From the IMG/VR virus record IMGVR_UViG_3300046389_000068, positions 1 through 34,085 of that record: 34,085 nucleotides of DNA. One strand, given 5' to 3'. Below are positions 22,387-30,839 of the stretch, in pieces. Below the pieces are notes generated by a model, which did not search any database, was not told where the DNA came from, and saw only the letters and a list, made by a program, of their open reading frames with translations. Positions within the stretch are counted from its first letter, which is position 1, and every line of letters starts with the position of its first letter. The translations under genes and the position numbers were made by a program. The stretch comes from a virus.

Positions 22387-24449
22387 TACACTTCCCTTGC
22401 TTTAATTTTAAGACTGTTTAAACTTCTATTAATTTCTACTATTATAAATTTTATATCTGCCCAGCTTTTAGAGTTGTAACCCATTGGTGTTTTTGGAAAC
22501 ATATTTGTATTATCAAAATCAATGATTGCACCTACCTCAACAGCATTTAAAGGATTAGAGTTATTATTTTCAGTTACCCACTTAGAAGGATTTATGATAC
22601 TACAGGAAATCATTAGTTTAATATCTCCCGATATATTATCGTAATAAGTATAAAAATCATCATTAGGGTTTGAAGATGGCGTTGTAGGTATTTCAGGGGA
22701 GACATAGGCATCAAGTTTTACTGATTCAATATTTTCTTTTGTTTGAATGTTCCAGTTAGTCCTAGCAGTAGCATTTTTTGCATTTACTATTTCTCTATAA
22801 GAGTTGTTTGCAGGATGGAGTTTATATGAAATTTCTTGTTCCGTAACTAAAGAAGAAAAAGAAGAGGGCGAGATTTGTATATTGGAAATATCATCTTTAG
22901 ATAAAGTAACATCTGTAGATGAATATGAATCTGCAATAAATAGATATTGAGCAGTTCCGTCAAATCTATATCGAAAAATAAACCCTCCTTCATACTGAAG
23001 TTTATCTAATTCTTCCCTTAAATCTGTCGGCTCAAGTTTCCAATATCTAATTTTCCAATCCTTGGCACTATCTAAATCACTCCAACCTGAAGGTGTTGCC
23101 GTAGATAATCCTGCAAATCTAGTTAGTAAGTCTCTATGAGCCTCATGTATCTCTGTAATAGCATTACTAGAGCCTGAATATGTTTCAGTTAATCCATTTC
23201 CGCTAGAGTAAAAGTGTTTTTCATCTCCTATTCTTTTAAGGTCATTATCATCTTGAGTGTCTATTAGTGTATCTATTGTTATTTTTACGCTATTGACAGA
23301 TAATGTGCCATTTGATCCAGTCACTCTAACAAAAATAAAACTTAATCTCTTACCAATGTCTCTTGTAGCAGAAAGAGTACCTGTACTTTCATTGTAGGAA
23401 GTAGACATAGTGACACCAGAAAAAGTTCCAATTATACCATCATCATCATATACAAATATATTAAATACAGAGCTAGAAGAGTATTTATGTTTAATTCTTA
23501 CTCTGTATAATAAATGTGTAGTCCATTTTTTTGCAATAGTAGCAAAGCCAAGCAATTTATTCCCACTATCAGTTACGGAAACAGTAGAAGCTGTAGACTC
23601 ATCACCATCAAAAGCAAGGTTTGTATTACTAAATTCAGTTCCAGTTCCATTAGGTTCTTTACTTTCATTTGCAAATACTTCCCCAACGGCTCTTCTTTGA
23701 GCGTAATCATCTCCTATTTTTGTTTCTATTACATTATGTCCAGCAAAGTTTTTTGTTTCTTCAATTTTTGCACCACTAGTAGTCATAAAAGGTAAGAATA
23801 CATTATCGCCTTGCCATATGTTAATATAGCTATTACTTCCAGAACTATATGATCTAGGCATCAAAGTTTTAATTGTTTGCTCATCTGCTCCTAATGAAGG
23901 AACTGGAAACAAAACTGTATCACAAAAAGCTGGAGTATTATAAAAGCTATTATTTGGGCTATATTCCCCATAAACAATAGGTACATAAATATTTTTAGAC
24001 TGAGAAGTTATTACATCTTGTGGAAATGTAATAAAATCCCATGGTCTACGAGTTGAAAGAGATAATTCAATTGTAGTCCCATTGAAAGAAATATCAGTTA
24101 GTCTAAATGATCCAATTTGATTTGGAGTGTCATTATTCATCTTAGAATAAACTAATACATCTTGATTTATGTAATTGTTTGTACCTCCAAATAATTCTTC
24201 AGAGATTAAACCATTGTTATAATCAAAGTCTGGTATACTAATAGATATATTGGAGTTTTTAGAGGAAGATTCAGCTAAATTAATTGACTCTCTAATTGAT
24301 GGTTTATTTAAGATTACTCCATTGTAAAAATCATTACTATAAATATCATCTGCAAACGATAAATATAGAAACGATCCTTGCCTATTTGCTAATTTAAATA
24401 ACCAATTCTCTTTTATATTACTATTTTTTATAGAGTTCCCATAAGCCAT
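22386..24449 (-). CDS. Tail-tip / baseplate hub-like protein
   Basis: A 687-residue protein directly after the tape measure, where hub proteins of siphoviruses lie. It begins with a beta domain (WLFKLANRQGSFLYLSFADD, then NGVILNKPSIRES) and includes a jelly-roll-like middle (residues about 240-400, with DNKLLGFATIAKKW-like strands) and a hub-like C-terminal half (ELDKLQYEGGFIFRYRFDGT). Large size and beta content fit a distal-tail/hub that holds the fibre. No hydrolase motif is seen. Confidence 0.65.
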   Translation of the reverse strand: MAYGNSIKNSNIKENWLFKLANRQGSFLYLSFADDIYSNDFYNGVILNKPSIRESINLAESSSKNSNISISIPDFDYNNGLISEELFGGTNNYINQDVLVYSKMNNDTPNQIGSFRLTDISFNGTTIELSLSTRRPWDFITFPQDVITSQSKNIYVPIVYGEYSPNNSFYNTPAFCDTVLFPVPSLGADEQTIKTLMPRSYSSGSNSYINIWQGDNVFLPFMTTSGAKIEETKNFAGHNVIETKIGDDYAQRRAVGEVFANESKEPNGTGTEFSNTNLAFDGDESTASTVSVTDSGNKLLGFATIAKKWTTHLLYRVRIKHKYSSSSVFNIFVYDDDGIIGTFSGVTMSTSYNESTGTLSATRDIGKRLSFIFVRVTGSNGTLSVNSVKITIDTLIDTQDDNDLKRIGDEKHFYSSGNGLTETYSGSSNAITEIHEAHRDLLTRFAGLSTATPSGWSDLDSAKDWKIRYWKLEPTDLREELDKLQYEGGFIFRYRFDGTAQYLFIADSYSSTDVTLSKDDISNIQISPSSFSSLVTEQEISYKLHPANNSYREIVNAKNATARTNWNIQTKENIESVKLDAYVSPEIPTTPSSNPNDDFYTYYDNISGDIKLMISCSIINPSKWVTENNNSNPLNAVEVGAIIDFDNTNMFPKTPMGYNSKSWADIKFIIVEINRSLNSLKIKAREV

Positions 24450-26422
24450 TATGCTAAGTTCATCCTTTGAGCTTTTTGTATTGCTGGAATAATAGTATCA
24501 AGTATTGTTTCATCTACTAAAGGGGCAGATATATTTAAACTAATTCCAGCACCTCCACCTTGATTCATTTGATTAAGTGTTTCTGTGCCTATAGACTCTA
24601 CAGCACTTCTTGACATAACAAACTCCCCTCTTTCTGCTTCAATCATTGTGCCACCTTGGGAGTGCCTGCGACCACCAACCATACCACCTTGTTCAAATTT
24701 CTGAGCCTGTATCTGGTGTACATTGGCTAAACCTTGTGCTATGACTCCAGCCATTGCAATATAGTTAAAGGGGGGTGGGGCAGATTTTAAGGCTACATTA
24801 CCAGCACTATATGTATCAATCATAGCTTGAGCTAGAGCCAGTATTCTAAGTTTTTCAGCGTTTTTAGTCTGTGCTTGTGCTAAAGCAACAAATCCCTTCA
24901 ATGAATTTGTTACGGATTGTGTTTTAATTGTATCTAATTTTTGTTCAGTTAAAGCTATTTTTTCTGCATTCTTATTATACTCGATAGCAAAAGGGATATT
25001 TTCTTCAAGCATTCTACTAAAATTAGCTTGAGTAACTCCATGCTTTTCTAACATTTGACTATGTTCTAAAGCATTCATATTTCTTTCTGCTTCTATAGGA
25101 TGAAGTTGAGAAAGAGTGTTAGCGTGACTTTCTTCTGCTTGTTGAAGGGCATGAGTAAGGGTTAGGGATGTGGCAGATTTATTGTTCAGATTGTCTATCT
25201 CTCCAGCTAATCTTTCAATCTCATCAGCAACATCTCCAGTAGAGTCTGCAAAAACATTTAGCCTGTCTATTACTGCTCCAACTACAAGCATACCAGCAAG
25301 TACAGCAATATTCTTTTTTGAGACTTTATTAAAAGCTAACATAGCTTTACTAGCTATTAAAGTACTTCTAGTTACTGCAACATAAGCCGTTGAAACCCCT
25401 ATTAAAACAGCTCCGTATGCTTTTATTTCTTCTGTATCTATTGAGTCTGCAAATGCCTTAATACCTTTTGCTCCCAACATTACTGCTGGTGCTAATAAAG
25501 AGCCAAACTTCTCACCTAAGTCTCCAACACTATTTGACATTTGAGTCATTGAACCTAAAAACGTTTCAGCACTAGCTTGTGCTTGACCACCATATAAAGC
25601 TGAAATATTTTTTGTAGCACTTTCTAGTCTAGTAACTGATCCTTCTGCTCCTTCAACTTGTATACCGTATCTACTCATAGCGTTAGTAGATGAAAATATA
25701 GACTTGGAAACCATATCTACAGCAGAATTTAAATCCATTCCTTTTGCAGTAGCTAAATCCATTGAAGCCTGAGTCACTCTAGCTATTGCTTTTTCATTAT
25801 CTGTATAAGCCCCTACTAATGACATAGCTACCAATGTTTCTTCATCGCCAAAAGTAGTAACTTTTTGTTGAGCAGATGCAAAAGCTAATAAAGTATTTGA
25901 TCGTTTACCTAAAGCAGTTTCTAATTTTTTTTCTGCTTTTTCTTGCTCTCCATACATTTTTGTTAATCTACCTACTGATGCTCCAAATAATCCAGCACCA
26001 AAACTAGCAAGTAACATTTTTGATCTTAATACAGCAAATGATCCACCAAGTATTCTTGTTCCATGTTCAGTATCTAGTAAACCTTTTTTAACATTTTTTT
26101 GAGTTTTAGACAGCCTTTGCATTTCTGTTCGGACTTTTCTAATAGCAACTTTATTACCCTGCAAGGCTCGAGTCAAGACTCCAGTTTCTAAAGATAAACC
26201 TTTAAAGGATTTTATTCCATTCTTTTTTAACTCTGAATATAATTTTCTATTATTTTCCCTAAGAGCCTCTGTGTTCTTTTTTTGCTTTTGACCTTCACCC
26301 CTTAAGTTAGCCTGAGTTTTAATAAGCTCTTTAGTTGATTTATCTAAGTCATTAATAGCTTTAATAACTTTATCATCACCAGTAGCACTAAATTTAATTT
26401 CTATTGTGTTATTATCTGCCAT
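24449..26422 (-). CDS. Tape measure protein
   Basis: A 657-residue protein. N-terminal 130 residues are Lys/Glu-rich and coiled. Then come hydrophobic helical segments (MLLASFGAGLFGASVGRL, AVLIGVSTAYVAVT, IAVLAGMLVVGAVIDRL) and a helical Ala-rich part. The C-terminus has the typical tape-measure motif FEQGGMVGGRRHSQGGTMI with ERGEFVMSRSAVE. By the usual rule of about 1.5 Å per residue, the tail would be near 100 nm. Its last bases overlap the hub gene by one, and it overlaps the chaperone gene by 11. Confidence 0.9.
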   Translation of the reverse strand: MADNNTIEIKFSATGDDKVIKAINDLDKSTKELIKTQANLRGEGQKQKKNTEALRENNRKLYSELKKNGIKSFKGLSLETGVLTRALQGNKVAIRKVRTEMQRLSKTQKNVKKGLLDTEHGTRILGGSFAVLRSKMLLASFGAGLFGASVGRLTKMYGEQEKAEKKLETALGKRSNTLLAFASAQQKVTTFGDEETLVAMSLVGAYTDNEKAIARVTQASMDLATAKGMDLNSAVDMVSKSIFSSTNAMSRYGIQVEGAEGSVTRLESATKNISALYGGQAQASAETFLGSMTQMSNSVGDLGEKFGSLLAPAVMLGAKGIKAFADSIDTEEIKAYGAVLIGVSTAYVAVTRSTLIASKAMLAFNKVSKKNIAVLAGMLVVGAVIDRLNVFADSTGDVADEIERLAGEIDNLNNKSATSLTLTHALQQAEESHANTLSQLHPIEAERNMNALEHSQMLEKHGVTQANFSRMLEENIPFAIEYNKNAEKIALTEQKLDTIKTQSVTNSLKGFVALAQAQTKNAEKLRILALAQAMIDTYSAGNVALKSAPPPFNYIAMAGVIAQGLANVHQIQAQKFEQGGMVGGRRHSQGGTMIEAERGEFVMSRSAVESIGTETLNQMNQGGGAGISLNISAPLVDETILDTIIPAIQKAQRMNLA

Positions 26423-26795
26423 CTTTCATTACCTTCGCTTTTTGTCTCTCTATTAAATTATTTAATAAAAAACTCTTTTCAACCCACTTTTTAGGCTGTT
26501 CTCCATAAGAGCCATTATATGCAGGAACATTAAAATTTCTTACATACATAAATCTTGATATATCTTGTTGTGCTTTTTGATCCATAATTACATTACTACA
26601 AGCAAAAAAGGGTAGCTGTGCCATTACCGAACTTGCGATATTGAAACTACTACCCTTTTTATTCTCTTCTTTTGTTTCTGCTATTATTAAGTCAATAACT
26701 TCCCATACATCATCTTTTGATGTAAAGGTTCTTGTTTCATATTTTCCCTCGATTAAGACAGGAATTTGAGCCTTATAGGGGTATGTGTGATACAT
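26412..26795 (-). CDS. Tail-assembly chaperone, downstream part (T-like)
   Basis: A 127-residue protein just before the tape measure, position of the lambda T part. It has its own ATG with GAGGGA upstream, but the frame is also open back to the preceding gene, so it can be made as a -1 frameshift fusion. The sequence is mixed helical (DDVWEVIDLIIAETKEENKK) with a basic end. It overlaps the tape measure by 11 bases. Role inferred from position and the frameshift site. Confidence 0.65.
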   Translation of the reverse strand: MYHTYPYKAQIPVLIEGKYETRTFTSKDDVWEVIDLIIAETKEENKKGSSFNIASSVMAQLPFFACSNVIMDQKAQQDISRFMYVRNFNVPAYNGSYGEQPKKWVEKSFLLNNLIERQKAKVMKDGR

Positions 26796-26848
26796 ACATC
26801 CCTCACATTGTTTCTCAATTAGGAAGTTACTTTCTAATGTAAGGGATT

Positions 26849-27103
26849 CTACTCCCCCAAGCGTTGAAACTCTTGAACTGCTAAAGACAACTCATTCTTT
26901 TCATCATCACTAAGTGCTTTGATAAAATCATCATCAGCACCTTTAACACCTTTGCGAATCCAAGCTGTTCTTGCTTTTGCTAAGTTAGTAATAGCTACAA
27001 TTTCATTACCTTCATATCTCATTTGAGGTAAATCATTACAGAAATCAATATCGTCTACTGACATCTCTTTAAGTTCTGCTTCTACTCCAGATTTAAGTTT
27101 CAT
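26849..27103 (-). CDS. Tail-assembly chaperone, upstream part (G-like)
   Basis: An 84-residue helical acidic protein after the tail tube. It begins MKLKSGVEAELKEMSVDDID, a pattern common in tail chaperones of siphoviruses and myoviruses (strand, then helix). It ends in LGE-stop, with the run TTGGGGG just before. Size, location between tube and tape measure, and the shift site support the G-like role. Overlaps the tail tube gene by one base. Confidence 0.7.
   Translation of the reverse strand: MKLKSGVEAELKEMSVDDIDFCNDLPQMRYEGNEIVAITNLAKARTAWIRKGVKGADDDFIKALSDDEKNELSLAVQEFQRLGE
26854..26860 (-). promoter_or_regulatory. Possible -1 frameshift site in the tail chaperone pair
   Basis: On the minus strand the upstream gene ends TTG GGG GAG TAG. 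A -1 slip on GGGGG reads GGA GTA GAA and stays open for about 20 codons into the frame of the downstream gene (ATG at 26795), giving a fusion of about 230 residues. This is the lambda G/GT layout. It is not a classical X-XXY-YYZ heptamer, so slippage would be on a single Gly codon. Independent starts remain possible. Confidence 0.45.
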
Positions 27104-28092
27104 TATGAACTCACATCAAAAGTAATTAAAGCATCAGTTCCATCATCAACGGATTTCATTACAACATTAAGCATCATTATATCACCTTCATTTAATGAAA
27201 CATCTGTTAAAACTGCATTATCAATCAATACTCCATAAGCATTATTGTTAGTAATTACTAAAGAATTACCAGCTAATGCTGATGTTTGAGTATCAAAAGT
27301 GTTAATTAATCCTTTTGTATTTGCATCGTACTTTACAATAGATTCAGCAGTCACTGCAATTTCAGCACCTCTTGATACTACTTGATAGCCAGTAGAACTA
27401 AATCCAGTAAATACTGCTGGGTTTTCTATTGTAGTAGAAAAAGATTGCATAATAGAGTCTGTACCAAACACTTTAATTCCACTTGCAGAGCTTAAAAATA
27501 CATCTGTTGTATTTGCATAAGGGGTAATAGTCGGTTCAGCCGTAGATGCTAAATCTGGAACTTTACCAGTTTGTAGAGTGGCAGAAAACTTATACCTTCC
27601 ACCTTCTGTGGTTGCATCAGCAGATAAAGTAAAACTAGTTACGACACACCCAAAAAACTCCATACCTTGTTGATTTGTAACATCTGATGGTTGCATTACA
27701 AGAGTTAATGAAGAAGCTACATTAGTTAGACTTGCTCCATATATTTGACTAGCTGGTGTAAATCCAGTAGCTACTGATATGTCTGTACTAACATCATTAC
27801 ATATATTTTGTAATAATAATTTATGACCAGCATCTAAGTGCATTGTACCTGAAAGAGAAATTTCAGCTACTCTCATTTTATTATCTTGAAAGAAATCTTC
27901 GTCTTTAAATGTCCTGCCTACTCCACTCCTAATATCAACAACTTGATTAGGGTTTAATGAGGGCATACCTATTGAATCAACATCTAATTGAAGCATTGTT
28001 GTTCCAATTCCAGTATCTCCTGCATTTGAAGCATCGGATACTAATGCTACCTTCCATTCTTTTGGTGAGAATGCTTGTTCTGCTATTGCCAT
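27103..28092 (-). CDS. Major tail (tube) protein
   Basis: A 329-residue beta-rich protein. It begins MAIAEQAFSPKEWKVALVSD, followed by long runs of strands and a Ser/Thr-rich surface (YKFSATLQTGKVP, VVMKSVDDGTDALITFDV). Size and position two genes before the tape measure fit a tail-tube protein. It appears longer than the smallest tubes, with room for an extra surface domain. It starts in the stop of the small gene before it (TAATG). Confidence 0.75.
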   Translation of the reverse strand: MAIAEQAFSPKEWKVALVSDASNAGDTGIGTTMLQLDVDSIGMPSLNPNQVVDIRSGVGRTFKDEDFFQDNKMRVAEISLSGTMHLDAGHKLLLQNICNDVSTDISVATGFTPASQIYGASLTNVASSLTLVMQPSDVTNQQGMEFFGCVVTSFTLSADATTEGGRYKFSATLQTGKVPDLASTAEPTITPYANTTDVFLSSASGIKVFGTDSIMQSFSTTIENPAVFTGFSSTGYQVVSRGAEIAVTAESIVKYDANTKGLINTFDTQTSALAGNSLVITNNNAYGVLIDNAVLTDVSLNEGDIMMLNVVMKSVDDGTDALITFDVSS

Positions 28093-28265
28093 TACTTATC
28101 TCCTTTTTTGGATTTAGAGACATTTACTAAATGCTCTATATTATTTAAATTGCTTACTTCTATTGATTTTCCATTATGTAGATTTTCCCAATCTTCAAGT
28201 GAACAACCACATTCTTTCCAACAATTCGGCAAGATTGTATTTTTATCTTTTAGTTTAATCTTCAT
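28092..28265 (-). CDS. Small unknown protein before the tail tube
   Basis: A 57-residue protein. AAAGGAGAG lies just before its ATG at 28265, and its stop forms TAATG with the tube gene. The sequence has C15, C19 and C21 (NCWKECGC) and a Lys-rich end (SKSKKGDK). The clear ribosome site argues that it is translated. It may help tube assembly; no family is recognised. Confidence 0.6.
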   Translation of the reverse strand: MKIKLKDKNTILPNCWKECGCSLEDWENLHNGKSIEVSNLNNIEHLVNVSKSKKGDK

Positions 28266-28282
28266 ATCTCTCCTTTATTACT

Positions 28283-28717
28283 TTAAGATATATTTCCCAT
28301 ATAAGAGCATTTAAATTCCCATCTAATAACATTAAGTCCCTCTATAGCAGATTCGGCTTCTTGTTTTTCATTAATTCTAGCCGTATCGAATCTCCCATTA
28401 TGAAAGGTGTTATTTTGATTGTTAAAAAATAATGCTTCTATATGCGATACTTGTCTTAGAATATGTTCCCAAGTATCTTTTTTAACCATTTTCTCTTTAA
28501 ATGTATACGAAACATCAAGGATATATTCTCTTGTTTCTGCTGTAGCATTGTATTCAATTAAATCTGATCCTACTGGGTTAAGCCTAATAGATTGACTACC
28601 CATATCTTTGAAATCTCCTGTGTAGACTGGAATACTTCCTGCAAATTCTGCATTTAAGAAAGTACGAATTGTGTCTAAAATCTTTGTTTCCCAAATATTG
28701 ACAAATGTTATAGGCAT
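28283..28717 (-). CDS. Tail terminator-like protein
   Basis: A 144-residue protein after the connector gene. The pattern WETKILDTIRTFLNAEFAGSI, then DMGSQSIRLNP, TREYILDVSYTFK and VIRWEFKCSYMG suits tail terminator or head-tail joining proteins (alpha/beta, about 140 residues). Position between connector and tail tube supports it. Overlaps the connector gene by one base. Confidence 0.6.
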   Translation of the reverse strand: MPITFVNIWETKILDTIRTFLNAEFAGSIPVYTGDFKDMGSQSIRLNPVGSDLIEYNATAETREYILDVSYTFKEKMVKKDTWEHILRQVSHIEALFFNNQNNTFHNGRFDTARINEKQEAESAIEGLNVIRWEFKCSYMGNIS

Positions 28718-29904
28718 TATCTACGAGACATCCTTATGGAATATGGCATCCCTGCATCTAGTGCAGATTCATTCTTGCCAAAAAACTCTATTTCCCATTT
28801 ATCATTAATGGTTGCTGTATCTGCTGTATCTCCTGCAAAACGAATATCAACTCCACTAGCTAACGCTTGATACTGTCCATTAACAATATCTGAGTAATCT
28901 GAACTTTCCCCATTATTCATTCTTTCAGCACCAAGGTTATCTGCATCTTTTCTCCATACCGAATATACAGCAGTTCCTAAGGCTCCTGCTGTTGTAATTT
29001 TAACTCCAATACGATCATAAATATCATGATATTCTCCTCTTGTGTCTACAATACGGATACTACCACTTACAGATACTTCTCTAATTACTCCTTTAGCTGA
29101 ATCACCAGTTACTTGCCAAGATAGTTTCGTACTTCCTTCATTCAACGATAGTATGTTCTTTTCTGACTCTTCAAATAAAGCATCTGATATTTCAGATGTA
29201 GGTTGAGATGCACGAATTAAAAAACTACAAGCTAATAAAGCTGTAGTCCTGACTATAATATAGTCGTAGTTACCATCTTGGTCTTTGAATTGTTCTCTAG
29301 GCAATCTGCCATCTAATCTTGAATCTAAATACTTTCCAGCATTATCAATGTACCTAGTCCTAATACTACTCCAATCATCACCTGACTCAGTAAGGGCATC
29401 ATTTGGACTAAAGGATGTCGTATCAAAATACAAAATAGTATCGGCATCTGTATCATGTAACCATTCTCCATAATTACTCCAACTATGTCTAATATAAATA
29501 TCTACTCCAGAGTTATGAGTAGATGGAGCAGTACCTAATAAACCTCTTGTAACAGTAATTGTATTGCTAGAAATATTCGATACAATCATTTTTTCTGAAC
29601 CAATCTGTATTATATCACAATAGCTAAATACGCTACCATCACTAACATCTATTGCTGTTTCACTAATATCAATAGCTTCAGCAGTATTAGCAGTTGAGTC
29701 TGTATTCCCCTCAGTAACTTTAAATGCAGATAAATCTTTACCATTAACAAATAGTACAGTACATAAACCTACATTATTTGCTTGGTATACAGCACTCCCT
29801 GAATGAGAGTTGAGGGTTGTCCAACCATATATAGCCGTTTTTGTATCAAACTCGTCTATGGAAGGGTATATATCTTTTAAATCTCTGTTCGTGCAGTAAG
29901 CCAT
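28717..29904 (-). CDS. Head-tail connector with inserted domain
   Basis: A 395-residue protein with AGGAG before the ATG. The start (MAYCTNRDLKDIYPSIDEFD) and the segment DNAGKYLDSRLDGRLPREQF, then YDYIIVRTTALLACSFLI at about 185-240 look like the gp6/DUF1320-type connector, split by an insert at about 25-160. The insert carries a small beta domain (SYCDIIQIGSEKMIVSNIS, TVTRGLLGTAPSTHNSG) of a kind common in phage structural proteins. The C-terminal part is beta. So it may be a connector with decoration. Confidence 0.6.
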   Translation of the reverse strand: MAYCTNRDLKDIYPSIDEFDTKTAIYGWTTLNSHSGSAVYQANNVGLCTVLFVNGKDLSAFKVTEGNTDSTANTAEAIDISETAIDVSDGSVFSYCDIIQIGSEKMIVSNISSNTITVTRGLLGTAPSTHNSGVDIYIRHSWSNYGEWLHDTDADTILYFDTTSFSPNDALTESGDDWSSIRTRYIDNAGKYLDSRLDGRLPREQFKDQDGNYDYIIVRTTALLACSFLIRASQPTSEISDALFEESEKNILSLNEGSTKLSWQVTGDSAKGVIREVSVSGSIRIVDTRGEYHDIYDRIGVKITTAGALGTAVYSVWRKDADNLGAERMNNGESSDYSDIVNGQYQALASGVDIRFAGDTADTATINDKWEIEFFGKNESALDAGMPYSIRMSRR

Positions 29905-29944
29905 ATCTCTCCTAATTTATCACTCAAACCTTTCTTATGCAATA

Positions 29945-29967
29945 AAATTGTTAAAGTTTAACAATTT
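29945..29967. repeat. Palindrome family, site 7
   Basis: Perfect 11-base arms AAATTGTTAAA (29945-29955) and TTTAACAATTT (29957-29967), centre G. It overlaps the end of the endolysin stop codon (minus strand) by two bases and precedes the connector gene. The only copy in the late unit. Confidence 0.85.
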
Positions 29968-30358
29968 AATCTAATATTTCTATGTGAACTAAATCCATAA
30001 ATGTTTGGTCTTTAGTTTCTCCATCACTATCCCAATCTCCACCCCATCGAATCTTTAGATTGAGTTGTTTAGCAATTCCTCTAACCATGCCACCCATATA
30101 ATAAAACCTATTACTCTCTTTCCAGTTAATTGGGTAAGGAGCTAAGTCTACTGCTTTACCTAGCTGATGATTACTCTTTTTATTGATACCATCAAGCTTA
30201 CTCTTTCCATCTTTAAAATATTTGTTTTGAGTTTCGGCTGACCTAACTCCTTCAATAATCGTAACATCCATGACTTTGATTAATTCATTTAGTACATTGA
30301 CTAACCTTGAATCTACACCTTTCAATCTTGCACGACTTCTTTTCCCAAACTTATACAT
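29966..30358 (-). CDS. Endolysin, M15-type peptidase (VanY / Ala-Glu endopeptidase-like)
   Basis: A 130-residue peptidase that cuts peptidoglycan cross-links. The zinc site is complete: H64 and D71 in SNHQLGKAVDLAP, and H125 in DLVHIEI with D122. The motif EGVRSAETQNKYFKDGKSKL at 36-55 is typical of T5-like endolysins. No signal peptide is seen, so it needs a holin; holin-like genes lie about 1.1 kb upstream in the unit. It starts in the stop of the tiny basic gene (TAATG). Confidence 0.9.
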   Translation of the reverse strand: MYKFGKRSRARLKGVDSRLVNVLNELIKVMDVTIIEGVRSAETQNKYFKDGKSKLDGINKKSNHQLGKAVDLAPYPINWKESNRFYYMGGMVRGIAKQLNLKIRWGGDWDSDGETKDQTFMDLVHIEILD

Positions 30359-30441
30359 TACTTCTTCTTCTTGCCCTTTACTACTTTTTTCTTCTTCTTT
30401 GGTTTCATCTTACCGAAACTATATCCTTTACCTTTTGGCAT
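30358..30441 (-). CDS. 27-residue lysine-rich microprotein
   Basis: A frame with TAATG links on both sides. The peptide starts MPKGKGYSFGKMKPK and continues with lysines, 15 Lys in 27 residues. It is the third basic product in a row. Being so short it is easy to miss. It may bind DNA or anionic cell surfaces; nothing more can be read. Confidence 0.55.
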   Translation of the reverse strand: MPKGKGYSFGKMKPKKKKKVVKGKKKK

Positions 30442-30839
30442 TATGCTCTCCTTACTTTCTTTGCTGTTTTTTTAGTGTATTTTGCTCTCTGCTTACCTTT
30501 AGCAGTAGCCGTTCTTTTCTTCTTATTCGTATACGCTTTTTGACTAGGGGTAAGTTTCTTTCTTACTTTCTCTGGTAAGTACCTACCTCGTTTCCTTCTT
30601 GGCTTCTTAGCATCTCCTTTGGTTACATAACCCCATTTCTGCTTAGTCCACTTGGATAAAGAGTTCTTAGTAGACTTCCTACCTTTATAACCTCCTCCAG
30701 CTTTTTTGTACCTTGCTGTGGCTATTTGGGCTTTACGAGCAGACCATTGACCTCTTCTACCACCTTTACTGCCAGATTTAACAGAAGAGACAATTCTTTT
30801 CCATAATGCTGGTTTTGTTTTTGTAGCAGTTTTAGCCAT
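30441..30839 (-). CDS. Basic DUF5872-like protein
   Basis: A 132-residue protein, ATG at 30839 in TAATG with the previous gene (a GTG six bases earlier is less likely). It is very rich in Lys/Arg, with SSVKSGSKGGRRGQWSARKA, then ARYKKAGGGYKGRKS and WTKQKWG, a pattern I know from DUF5872 proteins of phages and large viruses. The tail resembles histone-like sequence (KKTAKKVRRA). Probably binds DNA or is packed in the virion; unproven. Confidence 0.65.
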   Translation of the reverse strand: MAKTATKTKPALWKRIVSSVKSGSKGGRRGQWSARKAQIATARYKKAGGGYKGRKSTKNSLSKWTKQKWGYVTKGDAKKPRRKRGRYLPEKVRKKLTPSQKAYTNKKKRTATAKGKQRAKYTKKTAKKVRRA

